Assembly (NCBI GenBank): GCA_902386205.1
Contig: CABMIH010000074.1
Location: 1 to 45,991 of the forward strand
Length of the DNA stretch: 45,991 nucleotides
Direction of reading: 5' to 3'
From: an uncultured archaeon
Lineage (GTDB): Archaea; Halobacteriota; Methanosarcinia; Methanosarcinales; Methanoperedenaceae
Part shown: piece after piece, positions 26,863-34,144 of the stretch
Position numbering within the stretch: the first letter of the stretch is position 1
Layout of the letters: every line of letters starts with the position of its first letter
The notes under the pieces: model-generated
The model's input: only the letters and a program-made list of their open reading frames with translations
Told to the model about the DNA's origin: nothing
Databases searched by the model: none
Position numbers and translations under genes: made by a program

Positions 26863-26863
26863 G

Positions 26864-27367
26864 CTACCTCCTCCTTAACAGGTTTGACCCGTCTGTGCTT
26901 ACTATATCTTCCCCATCTTCCCCCATTGTCACGAACTGCTCTGTTTCCATGTCATAATCTTTTCTGAGCGGATGTCCGTTCCAGCCATCGGGCAGCAGTA
27001 TCCTGACAAGATTGGGATGACCTGTGAACTTAATTCCTACAAGATCATATGTTTCTCTCTCAAGCCAATCAGCAACTTTCCAGATAGATGCAACCGAGTC
27101 CACGGATGGGGCCTCATGGTCAAGAACAACTTTTAATACAAGATTCTCTTTCTTCTTGTAAGAGAAGAAATTATAGATAACCTCGAACCTGTCCCTATAA
27201 TCAATGCCGGTAATTACGGAAAGGTTGTCAAAACCCATTTCTTTGACTTTACCTGCGGCCTTTAATATCTCTTCCTTTTTTATGATGGCAAGAGGCTTAT
27301 CGATCAGCATCCCCGTGCTCACCACTGCCGCCGGCATTGCCTGTTTCAACTCTTCTGCTGCATTCAT
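26864..27367 (-). CDS. fpoC: F420H2 dehydrogenase subunit FpoC (NuoC-like)
   Basis: Peripheral subunit of 167 residues without cofactor, holding FpoD and FpoI together. The C-terminal signature is complete: ERETYDLVGIKFTGHPNLVR followed by ILLPDGWNGHPLRKDY. I chose the ATG at 27367, which has AGGTG upstream; a longer reading from 27394 would add nine residues. The start codon and ribosome binding site lie inside a perfect 10-bp hairpin, the third of three hairpins in the 77-base spacer after fpoB, the only long gap in this operon. Translation of fpoC and everything after it may therefore be controlled at this point. Confidence 0.95.
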   Translation of the reverse strand: MNAAEELKQAMPAAVVSTGMLIDKPLAIIKKEEILKAAGKVKEMGFDNLSVITGIDYRDRFEVIYNFFSYKKKENLVLKVVLDHEAPSVDSVASIWKVADWLERETYDLVGIKFTGHPNLVRILLPDGWNGHPLRKDYDMETEQFVTMGEDGEDIVSTDGSNLLRRR

Positions 27368-27388
27368 AAAGCGACACCTCGCTTTATG
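27365..27388 (-). promoter_or_regulatory. Hairpin holding the fpoC ribosome binding site and start
   Basis: Minus strand: CATAAAGCGA-GGTG-TCGCTTTATG. The 10-bp stem is perfect. The last three bases of the 3' arm are the fpoC ATG, and the AGGTG ribosome binding site fills the loop and the base before it, so the start codon would be paired when the hairpin forms. Confidence 0.65.
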
Positions 27389-27395
27389 ATACATA

Positions 27396-27414
27396 GGGTA
27401 TGCGAAGCATACCC
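27396..27414 (-). promoter_or_regulatory. Second hairpin in the fpoB-fpoC spacer
   Basis: GGGTATGC-TTC-GCATACCC on the minus strand, a perfect 8-bp stem; inside, C(TTC)G makes the very stable cUUCGg-like turn. It lies seven bases before the start-codon hairpin. Confidence 0.6.
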
Positions 27415-27424
27415 TCCATTTGAT

Positions 27425-27443
27425 AAAACTTTCCTAAAGTTTT
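27425..27443 (-). promoter_or_regulatory. First hairpin in the fpoB-fpoC spacer
   Basis: AAAACTTT-AGG-AAAGTTTT on the minus strand, a perfect 8-bp stem that begins at the base right after the fpoB TGA. AT-rich, so weaker than the other two. Confidence 0.55.
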
Positions 27444-28037
27444 TCATTTATTAAGCCCCCATTTTGCCCCGTATCCCTGGCTCTTGATCTTTTCTCTTAA
27501 TTGGATAATCCCGTAAAGCCATGCCTCAGGTCTCGGGGGACAGCCCGGAACATACACATCCACGGGGATGATATTATCCACACCTTTCAGGACAGAATAT
27601 GATTCGATGTACGGTCCACCTGTGTTCGCGCAACTACCTATTGAAATGACCCATTTGGGTTCGGCCATCATCTCGTACAGTTGCTTGACCCTCGGTGCCA
27701 TCCGCTTGGTAACCGTGCCTGCCACGAACATGAGGTCTGCCTGCCTGGGGCTTGCCCTGAATGCTTCCATCCCGAATCGCGCAAGATCATGGTGCGCCAT
27801 TGTAACGGCCATCATCTCAATGGCACAGCAGGCAAGACCTGAGGTAACAGGCCACAAGGAACTGAAACGCCCCCAGTTAATAAACTGATCCACGGTCGAG
27901 AAAAGGATCATGCCTTCCCTTTCCCTTGCTGCCAGCAAAGTATTTATCAGCCCGGTATCGTTAAGTTTTTCAAGTGCAGTCTCCGGCTTCTTTTTAGCAG
28001 GTTTAATTTTTGTTGTATCAATGGTTACTGAGTCCAC
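27444..28037 (-). CDS. fpoB: F420H2 dehydrogenase subunit FpoB (NuoB-like)
   Basis: Carries the terminal [4Fe-4S] cluster (N2) that reduces methanophenazine. 197 residues; the four ligands are visible as the adjacent pair in [12 protein letters not shown], the Cys in [17 protein letters not shown], and the Cys in [17 protein letters not shown]. The first ~35 residues form a Lys-rich tail ([15 protein letters not shown]) not needed for the fold. The gene overlaps fpoA by 13 bases, so the two are translationally coupled, and is followed by the only long spacer of the operon. Confidence 0.96.
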   Translation of the reverse strand: MDSVTIDTTKIKPAKKKPETALEKLNDTGLINTLLAAREREGMILFSTVDQFINWGRFSSLWPVTSGLACCAIEMMAVTMAHHDLARFGMEAFRASPRQADLMFVAGTVTKRMAPRVKQLYEMMAEPKWVISIGSCANTGGPYIESYSVLKGVDNIIPVDVYVPGCPPRPEAWLYGIIQLREKIKSQGYGAKWGLNK

Positions 28038-28399
28038 TCTAAAGCCTCCTTTCTCCAGGCATATGCAAGACCGATTATAAGTATCTCAATAAAAACCACC
28101 ATTTCAATGAACCCGATAGCCCCAAGTTGTTTGAACTGTACAGCCCATGGATATAAGAACAGAACCTCAACATCAAAAATCAGGAAAACAATAACAATCA
28201 TATAATATTGTATATTGAAATGTATCCTGGCATCGCCTATCGGGATCTCCGCACATTCATACGTGGATAATTTTACCTTTGTTTTATTGCTGGGTCTGAT
28301 TATCCAAGACAATAACAGTGCGATCGCCACGAAAGCGATACCGATTACTGTTAAGAGCGCAACTGGCAGGTAATTATCTAAAAGTTCATTTGATACCAT
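28025..28399 (-). CDS. fpoA: F420H2 dehydrogenase subunit FpoA (NuoA-like)
   Basis: First gene of the fpo operon: 124 residues, three helices. The conserved loop between helices 1 and 2 reads [24 protein letters not shown], with the ECxE-type motif seen in NuoA, and helix 2 has [16 protein letters not shown] with its two acidic residues. A strong ribosome binding site AAAGGTGG precedes the ATG, and a TATA box lies about 48 bases upstream. Electron input subunit FpoF is not in this operon, as in Methanosarcina. Confidence 0.95.
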   Translation of the reverse strand: MVSNELLDNYLPVALLTVIGIAFVAIALLLSWIIRPSNKTKVKLSTYECAEIPIGDARIHFNIQYYMIVIVFLIFDVEVLFLYPWAVQFKQLGAIGFIEMVVFIEILIIGLAYAWRKEALEWTQ

Positions 28400-28442
28400 T
28401 GAACCACCTTTACTATATATTAAGGCTTAAAAAAGGATTATT

Positions 28443-28452
28443 GATATAAAAA
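28443..28452 (-). promoter_or_regulatory. TATA box of the fpo operon
   Basis: TTTTTATATC on the minus strand, about 48 bases before the fpoA ATG, would start transcription near 28422 and give a leader of about 23 bases including AAAGGTGG. A second AT-rich motif, TTAATATATAG, lies nearer to the gene and is less well spaced. Confidence 0.5.
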
Positions 28453-28538
28453 GCTTATGAAATTGTTTTAGCGCAAGATTCTTAAATAATTCCGACAACT
28501 GAAGGCTAAAATTTTTAAGCAACGAACGAGGACATATC

Positions 28539-29657
28539 TTGACAAATGACTTATTCGACATTAAAATCGGTTACGCTTCTCCCAAAAACCCGATCGCGCT
28601 TGCCTCTATGGCAGGAATAACCGACAACAAATTCGCATCCGGGTTCACCAATGCCGGATTGATTATTTTAGGCGGGTATAACCTGGACCGGGAAACAAAC
28701 GACGCAGCACGAAAAGAGATAGAAAGGGGCAGGAAGGAATTTGTATCCGGTGACCCTATGGGATTCCTGAAAGCAGAACTTGAAGCTGCCAGCAAACCTG
28801 GTGCAACTATCGCAGTTAATGTGCGTGCTGCATCATTAAAACCTTTCCTGGAAGCTGCCGATATCGCAAAAAAATTCGGAGCCATCCTTGAAATAAATGC
28901 ACACTGCAGGCAGCCTGAAATGCTGGTCCTGGGAGCAGGTGAAGCATTACTGAAAGATCTGGAAAGGCTATGCGGGTACATAAGAGAAATAAAAAAAACG
29001 GGTGTTGTGCTCTCTATCAAGATCAGGGCCAACGTGGTAAATGATGTCGAGCTTGCAAAAGCCATTGAAAAAGCAGGCGCTGATATTATACATATCGACG
29101 CCATGCATCCGCAGGGCGTTGATTTCGGGGTCATAAAACGCGTTCGCAACTCAACCGGCCTGTTCATAATAGGCAACAACTCGGTCGTTGATTTTGAAAG
29201 CGCAAAGGAAATGTTCTCCCGCGGCGCAGATATGGTCTCACTCGCGCGGGCTGTTCTTCATGACCACAGGATCATTAAATACCTTGTTGATGAGATTTCT
29301 TCATTCCAGGCAATGACAGGCTGGTACAATGCACCCAAGCATATCTGTGCGGGCGGGGATTTGAGGGCGCTAGCTTTCTGCTGTCTTCCGGTTAAACCCT
29401 GCGCTCTCCACAGCGCGCTGAAGCAGGCCGGCCTCAGCGCCGAGGAGTTCATGAAAATCAAACTGAAATTCGCAAAAGGAACTCCTATCGAATATGGGGA
29501 AGGGACATGTTTTGGCAGCATGACCTGGTGTTGCAAGATAACCAAACCCTGCTATCTGAGGGACGGTGCGCTTGAATCCTCGGGCCTTTCTGATGTGGAA
29601 TACATGCGGATAAAAAAGAGATTGTCAGAATATATCCGTAAGCATATGAAAATGTGA
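28539..29657 (+). CDS. TIM-barrel protein with duplicated Cys motif (methanogenesis marker 9-like)
   Basis: A 372-residue protein in two parts. Residues ~1-250 are a TIM barrel of the dihydrouridine-synthase/dihydroorotate-dehydrogenase type (PIALASMAGITDNKFA, VLSIKIRAN, IIHIDAMHPQGVD, FIIGNNSVVDFESAKEMFSRGADMVSLAR), fitting an FMN site. Residues ~255-365 hold two copies of a Cys motif: C-x10-CC-x5-C (ICAGG...FCCLPVKPC) and C-x6-CC-x5-C (TCFGSMTWCCKITKPC), each followed by a helix of the type L-S-x-x-E-[FY]-M-[KR]-I-K. From memory this is the domain layout of the methanogenesis marker 9 family, restricted to organisms with methyl-coenzyme M reductase; I could not check it. The start is a TTG with GAGGA upstream. 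Divergent from fpoA. Confidence 0.6.
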   Translation: MTNDLFDIKIGYASPKNPIALASMAGITDNKFASGFTNAGLIILGGYNLDRETNDAARKEIERGRKEFVSGDPMGFLKAELEAASKPGATIAVNVRAASLKPFLEAADIAKKFGAILEINAHCRQPEMLVLGAGEALLKDLERLCGYIREIKKTGVVLSIKIRANVVNDVELAKAIEKAGADIIHIDAMHPQGVDFGVIKRVRNSTGLFIIGNNSVVDFESAKEMFSRGADMVSLARAVLHDHRIIKYLVDEISSFQAMTGWYNAPKHICAGGDLRALAFCCLPVKPCALHSALKQAGLSAEEFMKIKLKFAKGTPIEYGEGTCFGSMTWCCKITKPCYLRDGALESSGLSDVEYMRIKKRLSEYIRKHMKM

Positions 29658-29734
29658 ATTTTCAGACCTGCAACTACTATATTTAAATATTTGAAGTGAA
29701 AATATTGAGTAAGGTCAAAGGAGGCCGAGATAAT

Positions 29735-31762
29735 ATGAATAAGATCAAGACCATCGTGCTGATGGCGATGGTTTTGACTGTGATTACGGCAGTCGCGCTT
29801 GCAGAAACTGGTGTTGTGGCCAGTTCAGCAGGAGGCGTTATTGGTAACACTTCAAATAATACTATCACTGCAGACGGCTCTGCAACAAGTGTTATTAGTA
29901 GCTATTCAAAAAGCGCGATAACCCGTGATGCGGTCAAGACACAGCTTGGCACGAGATATGCAGCAGGTACGCTCACAAAAGCGGAACTGAAAAATGCTGT
30001 AACTGCAGCATACAATCACAACACATTGAAAAGAGATGACTTAAGGTGGCTGCTGGGTGAGATGTATAAAGAAGGCAAACTCACACGGCCAGACCTGCGT
30101 TGGATTCTTACCGAAGCCTATAAAAAAGGCCAGCTTACAAGAGACGATGTTCGTTTTATTGTCGCTGAAGCATACAAGAACGGGGAGCTTACAAGGGCTG
30201 ACGTCAAGTTCCTTGTGACAGAAGCTTATAAGGCAGGCGAACTCAAACGCAGCGACGTGGCGTGGATTTTAAACCATGCATACAAGAACGGAGAGCTTTC
30301 CCGCGAAGATCTGAGATGGATTATTATGCAAGCTTATAAGGCCGGTGAGCTTACGCGGGACGATATACGCGAAATAGTGATAGCGGCTTACAATCGCGAA
30401 GAACTCAAACGTGACGACGTGAAATGGCTGCTCATGCAGGCATACAAGAACAATGAGCTTACACGCGAGGATATCCGCATCCTTCTGACCGCGGCCTACA
30501 ACCACGGCGAACTATCAAGGGCTGATGTGAAATGGCTGCTCATGCAGGCATACAAGAATAATGAGCTTACAAAGGATGATGTAAAATGGATCCTGGCTGA
30601 AGCCTACAAGCTCGGCGAACTGCGAAAAGCCGATGTGCTCTGGGTGCTGAACGAGGCATACAAGGCAAAAGAGCTTTCAAGATCAGATATCAGCGAACAG
30701 GACATCACCGGGGTCCAGCCTGAGGTTGAGCCTGCCGATGTGCCCAGCGTTGAAACCATAACCGAGCCGAATGCCGAGACTGCGGACAGGGCAACGACAG
30801 TAAGAACATTTGATGAAGAGAAGAACGCGGCTCCCGCAGATTCTGTCATAAAAACCAAACAGGCATGGATGCTCTATAAATATGCGCTCTTGCCTGCTGA
30901 GAAACACCGGGTCGGGATGGAAGCGTTGATAGGCTATGTTGAAGCCCAGGGAAAAGACGCCTCAAAACTTTCAACATTAAAGGAGAACTTCGTATCCCTG
31001 ATAGACCAGCTCAGGGCAGCGGCGGAAAAAAATGACTACCAGCTTGGAAAGAGATTAGTAACCCAGATGAAGGATACGGTCGCAAGCTTTAAGACCGAAG
31101 TGAAGCTGCTTGTTGCAGGCAATGAAACAGCTGCAAAAGGGGCCCTGGATGCAGCACTTTTACAGAACAGCGATTATTTCGACTCTCTTGTAACAGAAGC
31201 CAGGGAAGCAAAAAGGGACAGGAACCTTGAGTTCTTTGACCTTGCAAGTGCACGGGCACAGGGAAGGCTTGACAAGGCAAAAGAAAAAGGAATCGATGTG
31301 AGTGCCCTCCAGGCAAAACTGGATGAAATAACAGAACTCAGGAGCGAGCTCCTGGATGCCATGAACACAGGTATTGCATCCTGCAAAGGAGAAGGTATCG
31401 GGAAGTGCAATACAACAGAATCAGCGGCCTACATCGCGCTCAGGGAAGAGATAAGGAACAAGTATAAAGAGCTTGCAGAACTGGCAAAAACCGCGGGGCA
31501 GGCCCAGAGGTTTTCCGCTGCTATTACAAAGGCAAGGGAAATCATAGCAAAGGGCGAGACGCTCCTTGACACCGCGGAAAAGCGCGGTGTCGATGTATCC
31601 AAAGAAAAGGTAAGTCTTTCCGATATAAAGGGCCTTGTGGATTCCGCTGAGTCCAAATACAAAGGCGGGGACTTCACAGGTGCGGCAAAGGATCTAAAAC
31701 AGGCCCAGGAGAAATATAAAACCCTGAGAAATGATGTGGTTTCAAGGAGGAATACGAAATGA
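29735..31762 (+). CDS. Secreted protein with fifteen 18-residue repeats
   Basis: A 675-residue exported protein. Residues 1-23 are a signal peptide (KIKTIVLMAMVLTVITAVALA), followed by a Ser/Thr/Asn-rich stretch. Residues 57-326 consist of fifteen tandem 18-residue units with a Tyr at every 18th position and the consensus Y-K-x-G-E-L-T-R-x-D-V-x-W-[IL]-[LV]-x-x-A. Residues ~345-395 are an acidic linker with Pro, and residues ~395-675 are helical and charged, with two Cys near residue 550 (ASCKGEGIGKC). I chose the ATG at 29735 because AAAGGAGG precedes it. It is overlapped at its end by a lipoprotein gene (ATGA). Family unknown; an extracellular helical scaffold or adhesin is likely. Confidence 0.75.
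   Translation: MNKIKTIVLMAMVLTVITAVALAETGVVASSAGGVIGNTSNNTITADGSATSVISSYSKSAITRDAVKTQLGTRYAAGTLTKAELKNAVTAAYNHNTLKRDDLRWLLGEMYKEGKLTRPDLRWILTEAYKKGQLTRDDVRFIVAEAYKNGELTRADVKFLVTEAYKAGELKRSDVAWILNHAYKNGELSREDLRWIIMQAYKAGELTRDDIREIVIAAYNREELKRDDVKWLLMQAYKNNELTREDIRILLTAAYNHGELSRADVKWLLMQAYKNNELTKDDVKWILAEAYKLGELRKADVLWVLNEAYKAKELSRSDISEQDITGVQPEVEPADVPSVETITEPNAETADRATTVRTFDEEKNAAPADSVIKTKQAWMLYKYALLPAEKHRVGMEALIGYVEAQGKDASKLSTLKENFVSLIDQLRAAAEKNDYQLGKRLVTQMKDTVASFKTEVKLLVAGNETAAKGALDAALLQNSDYFDSLVTEAREAKRDRNLEFFDLASARAQGRLDKAKEKGIDVSALQAKLDEITELRSELLDAMNTGIASCKGEGIGKCNTTESAAYIALREEIRNKYKELAELAKTAGQAQRFSAAITKAREIIAKGETLLDTAEKRGVDVSKEKVSLSDIKGLVDSAESKYKGGDFTGAAKDLKQAQEKYKTLRNDVVSRRNTK
29903..30712 (+). 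repeat. Tandem array of fifteen 54-base coding repeats
   Basis: The 18-residue units of the secreted protein are exactly in phase over 810 bases with no indel. Protein identity between units is high while most codons differ, so the array is old, but two neighbouring double units (around 30424-30475 and 30532-30583) share long DNA matches such as GGCTGCTCATGCAGGCATAC, which points to a later 108-base duplication. Confidence 0.85.
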
Positions 31763-31974
31763 GAAGGCTATATCTGATAATGGTCGGTCTTCTGGTACTC
31801 CTGGTTGTTACGGCAGGTTGCGTGAACAAGCAGCCATCTGAGCAACCTCAACAGAATACCCCATCGGGTTCATCTCTTGAAGGCAATATAACTGTCCCTG
31901 GAGAGAAGGACCTGGTGATAGAAGATGCACAGACAAGCCAGGACGAGAACATCGATATGGGCTCATTGATTTGA
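31759..31974 (+). CDS. Small putative lipoprotein
   Basis: A 71-residue protein with a lipobox signal peptide: basic start MRRLY, hydrophobic core LIMVGLLVLLVV, then TAGC with the lipid-attachment Cys at residue 21. The mature part is short, polar and acidic (QPSEQPQQNTPSGSS..., ending SQDENIDMGSLI) with no fold evident. Its ATG overlaps the TGA of the repeat-protein gene in an ATGA junction, and GGAGG lies just upstream inside that gene. The coupling suggests that it anchors or accompanies the secreted repeat protein at the cell surface; that is inference. Confidence 0.7.
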   Translation: MRRLYLIMVGLLVLLVVTAGCVNKQPSEQPQQNTPSGSSLEGNITVPGEKDLVIEDAQTSQDENIDMGSLI

Positions 31975-31980
31975 GCCCGG

Positions 31981-32003
31981 TTTTCTTTTTTAGTCTTTTT
32001 TTA
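31981..32003 (+). terminator. T-rich terminator after the lipoprotein gene
   Basis: Two long T tracts (TTTTCTTTTTT and TCTTTTTTT) within 25 bases, a few bases after the lipoprotein stop codon. Archaeal RNA polymerase stops at such T runs without needing a hairpin. Confidence 0.65.
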
Positions 32004-32210
32004 TTATAGGATTTCTACATGGAAATCAAATTTGTTTAGTGTGGGAACGTATATCATCCCCGGGAGCAGCCAGCGTGAAACGGATTATGGCTATTCGGAT
32101 TTACATAAAGTTGTTGACAGACAAGCTTTTCTTTACTATAGAAAACCTTAAGTGTATTCTCCTTCATAAGATTTTATTGTTGCCAGTTGAAGTCAAAGGG
32201 GGTGACAAAA

Positions 32211-32375
32211 ATGGCCAAGGAAGTCGAATGTAAGTCCGCAGGTATAGACTGTCCTTTCATGCTTCGCACTGAGAATGACGATGAGCTTGTATCTTTCTCC
32301 CAGCAGCATGTTAAAAAGACGCATAAGAAAGATATGTCAAGACAGGATATCCTCAAAATGGCAAAGAATGTGTAG
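32211..32375 (+). CDS. DUF1059 family small protein
   Basis: A 54-residue protein starting MAKEVECKSAGIDCPF with the family pattern C-x5-C-P-F, then a middle ENDDELVSFSQQHVKKTHKKD with two His residues, so that two Cys and two His could form a small zinc site. This fits DUF1059, found in many archaea and soil bacteria, with no known role. I chose the ATG at 32211 because GGGGGTGA lies six bases before it; an in-frame ATG at 32187 is too far upstream. It is a single gene between two terminator-bounded units. Confidence 0.8.
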   Translation: MAKEVECKSAGIDCPFMLRTENDDELVSFSQQHVKKTHKKDMSRQDILKMAKNV

Positions 32376-32509
32376 GCAGGTATCGCCTACGCATATTTTT
32401 TGTCCTGATAAGCAAATCGGAACAAATCATTTCCGAACATCTGGAACAACACGGTAGTTTCCATCCATCATCCAGAACCTATAAATATTAACACAATTAA
32501 CCATTATTA

Positions 32510-32527
32510 TGCCAGATTCTTCTGGCA
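32510..32527 (+). promoter_or_regulatory. Palindrome at the predicted start of the cytochrome mRNA
   Basis: TGCCAGA-TTCT-TCTGGCA, a perfect 7-bp inverted repeat. A TATA box (TATAAATATT) lies at about 32479-32488, so transcription should begin near 32509, at the first base of the repeat. It is either an operator over the start site or a 5'-end hairpin. Confidence 0.5.
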
Positions 32528-32549
32528 GAAAATTAAAGTGGAGGTTACG

Positions 32550-34055
32550 ATGAAAAAGATTAGCTTAATTGGTATTTTAGCAGTTGCTCTCATCTTTGGG
32601 GGTCTTGCTGGCTTAAATGCAGTAAACGCATCGTCTGAGAAAACACTGGATGAACAAATCCGCGGAAATGTAAATCAGATGGTCAACAATCAAATTAATG
32701 ACGCACTGGGGCAAATCAACGAAGAACCGTTATTGTCCCCCGGTCTCATAAAAAAAGACCCGGCTCTAAATAACGCACAGCAGATGGTACTGGAAGGGAG
32801 GCAGATCTTCCGTTTCGATACCTTCGGTGACGAGGCATTCTGGGGAGATACGCTTCAACTTCACAAGGCCATAGCAGGGGAGAAGTTTGGCGGCGTGGGG
32901 CCTGGCGTTAACCCGAAGACCGCACTGGCTGTGGGCCTGAAGGTTGATGTGGATGCACTTCCCAGGAGTCTTATCAGAGACCTTGAAAAGGGCAAAGTAA
33001 ATCTCGATGACCCGGCTACAACCCTTGCACTTCTTAAACTCAATGCTGTAGTGGGAGTCAAAGGCACCTTTGATAAGAATGGAACTATTACAACGATGGG
33101 CATTACGTGCGCCTTATGCCATTCCACGGTCGATAACTCGCTGGCTTTCGGCATCGGCCACCGTCTTGATGGCTGGGCGAACCGCGACCTGAATGTAGGG
33201 GCAATAGTAAGTCTTTCCCCCAACCTGAAACCCGTCGCCGATCTTCTTGGCACGGATGAAGCCACGGTTCGAACAGTATTGAATAGCTGGGGGCCCGGTA
33301 AATTCGATGCCGAGCTTTTCCTTGATGGTAAGGCATTTAATCCTCAACAAGTCACTGATGGCGTTGTAACCGGGACAAATGTGTCTGGTGCTACATTGCT
33401 TCCGAACGCTTATGGCCTGGCCGGATTCAACCAGCATACATGGACAGGCGCATGGGGCAGTGTCCCGTACTGGAATGCCTTTGTTGCGAACCTCGAGATG
33501 CACGGGAAAGGGACGTTCTTTGATCCCAGGCTTGATGATGCAACGAAGTTCCCCATAGCTGCAGCCAATAAATTCGGGCATGTACTAACTGATCCTGATG
33601 AGGACATGATCACCTCGAAACTTCCGGCCCTCCAGTTCTATCAGCTTGCTCTCCCGTCGCCGAAGCCAAAAGCTGGTGTAGACTTTGATGAAGCGGCCGC
33701 AAAACGCGGGGATGAAATTTTCGGCGGGAAGGCGCAGTGCAACAACTGCCACACTGAGCCGCTCTGGACTGAGCCTGGCTGGAATCTGCACAAACCATCT
33801 GAAATTGGAATCGACAGCTTCGAGGCGGATAGGGCGCCGGATGGAGTTTACAAGACGATGAATCTGGGCGGCATATTTGTACGAGAACGCGGCCTGTTCA
33901 TGAAACCTGAGAATAAAGGTCGCTTCTACCATGACGGTCGTTTCGCAACCCTGCTGGATGTCGTGGATCACTACAATAACTTCTTTAAGCTGAACCTGAG
34001 TGACCAGGAAAAGAATGATCTGGTAGAATATCTGAAATCATTGAGTTCGCCTTAG
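32550..34055 (+). CDS. Exported di-haem cytochrome c (MauG/CcpA-like)
   Basis: A 501-residue exported protein with a signal peptide (KKISLIGILAVALIFGGLAG). It has two c-type haem sites: CALCH at residue 187 and CNNCH at residue 397. The C-terminal part, with ALPSPKPKAGVDFDEAAAKRGDEIF before haem 2, the EVRERGLFMKP-like stretch and YHDGRFATLLDVVDHYN after it, matches the di-haem cytochrome c peroxidase/MauG superfamily, where YHDG or FHDG follows haem 2. The N-terminal ~170 residues and the region between the haems are longer than in plain CcpA. Substrate unknown: peroxide, a protein side chain, or electron transfer to outside acceptors. ATG at 32550 with GGAGG seven bases upstream. A single gene ending at a clear terminator. 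Confidence 0.85.
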   Translation: MKKISLIGILAVALIFGGLAGLNAVNASSEKTLDEQIRGNVNQMVNNQINDALGQINEEPLLSPGLIKKDPALNNAQQMVLEGRQIFRFDTFGDEAFWGDTLQLHKAIAGEKFGGVGPGVNPKTALAVGLKVDVDALPRSLIRDLEKGKVNLDDPATTLALLKLNAVVGVKGTFDKNGTITTMGITCALCHSTVDNSLAFGIGHRLDGWANRDLNVGAIVSLSPNLKPVADLLGTDEATVRTVLNSWGPGKFDAELFLDGKAFNPQQVTDGVVTGTNVSGATLLPNAYGLAGFNQHTWTGAWGSVPYWNAFVANLEMHGKGTFFDPRLDDATKFPIAAANKFGHVLTDPDEDMITSKLPALQFYQLALPSPKPKAGVDFDEAAAKRGDEIFGGKAQCNNCHTEPLWTEPGWNLHKPSEIGIDSFEADRAPDGVYKTMNLGGIFVRERGLFMKPENKGRFYHDGRFATLLDVVDHYNNFFKLNLSDQEKNDLVEYLKSLSSP

Positions 34056-34097
34056 CAGCTTCGGTAATATAAAATCCCAAAACAAATTGAAAAACTG

Positions 34098-34134
34098 CCA
34101 CCGGTTAATTCCCCGGTGGATTTTTCTTATTTTT
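34098..34134 (+). terminator. Hairpin-plus-T terminator of the cytochrome gene
   Basis: CCACCGG-(8 bases)-CCGGTGG, a 7-bp GC-rich stem, followed at once by ATTTTTCTTATTTTT. It lies 43 bases after the cytochrome stop codon and 11 bases before the convergent dnaJ end. Confidence 0.75.
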
Positions 34135-34144
34135 AATGATACTC

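Noticed and set aside
31174-31410. Minus-strand ORFs opposite the repeat protein
   Set aside because: They are mirror images of a highly biased coding sequence and have no start signals.
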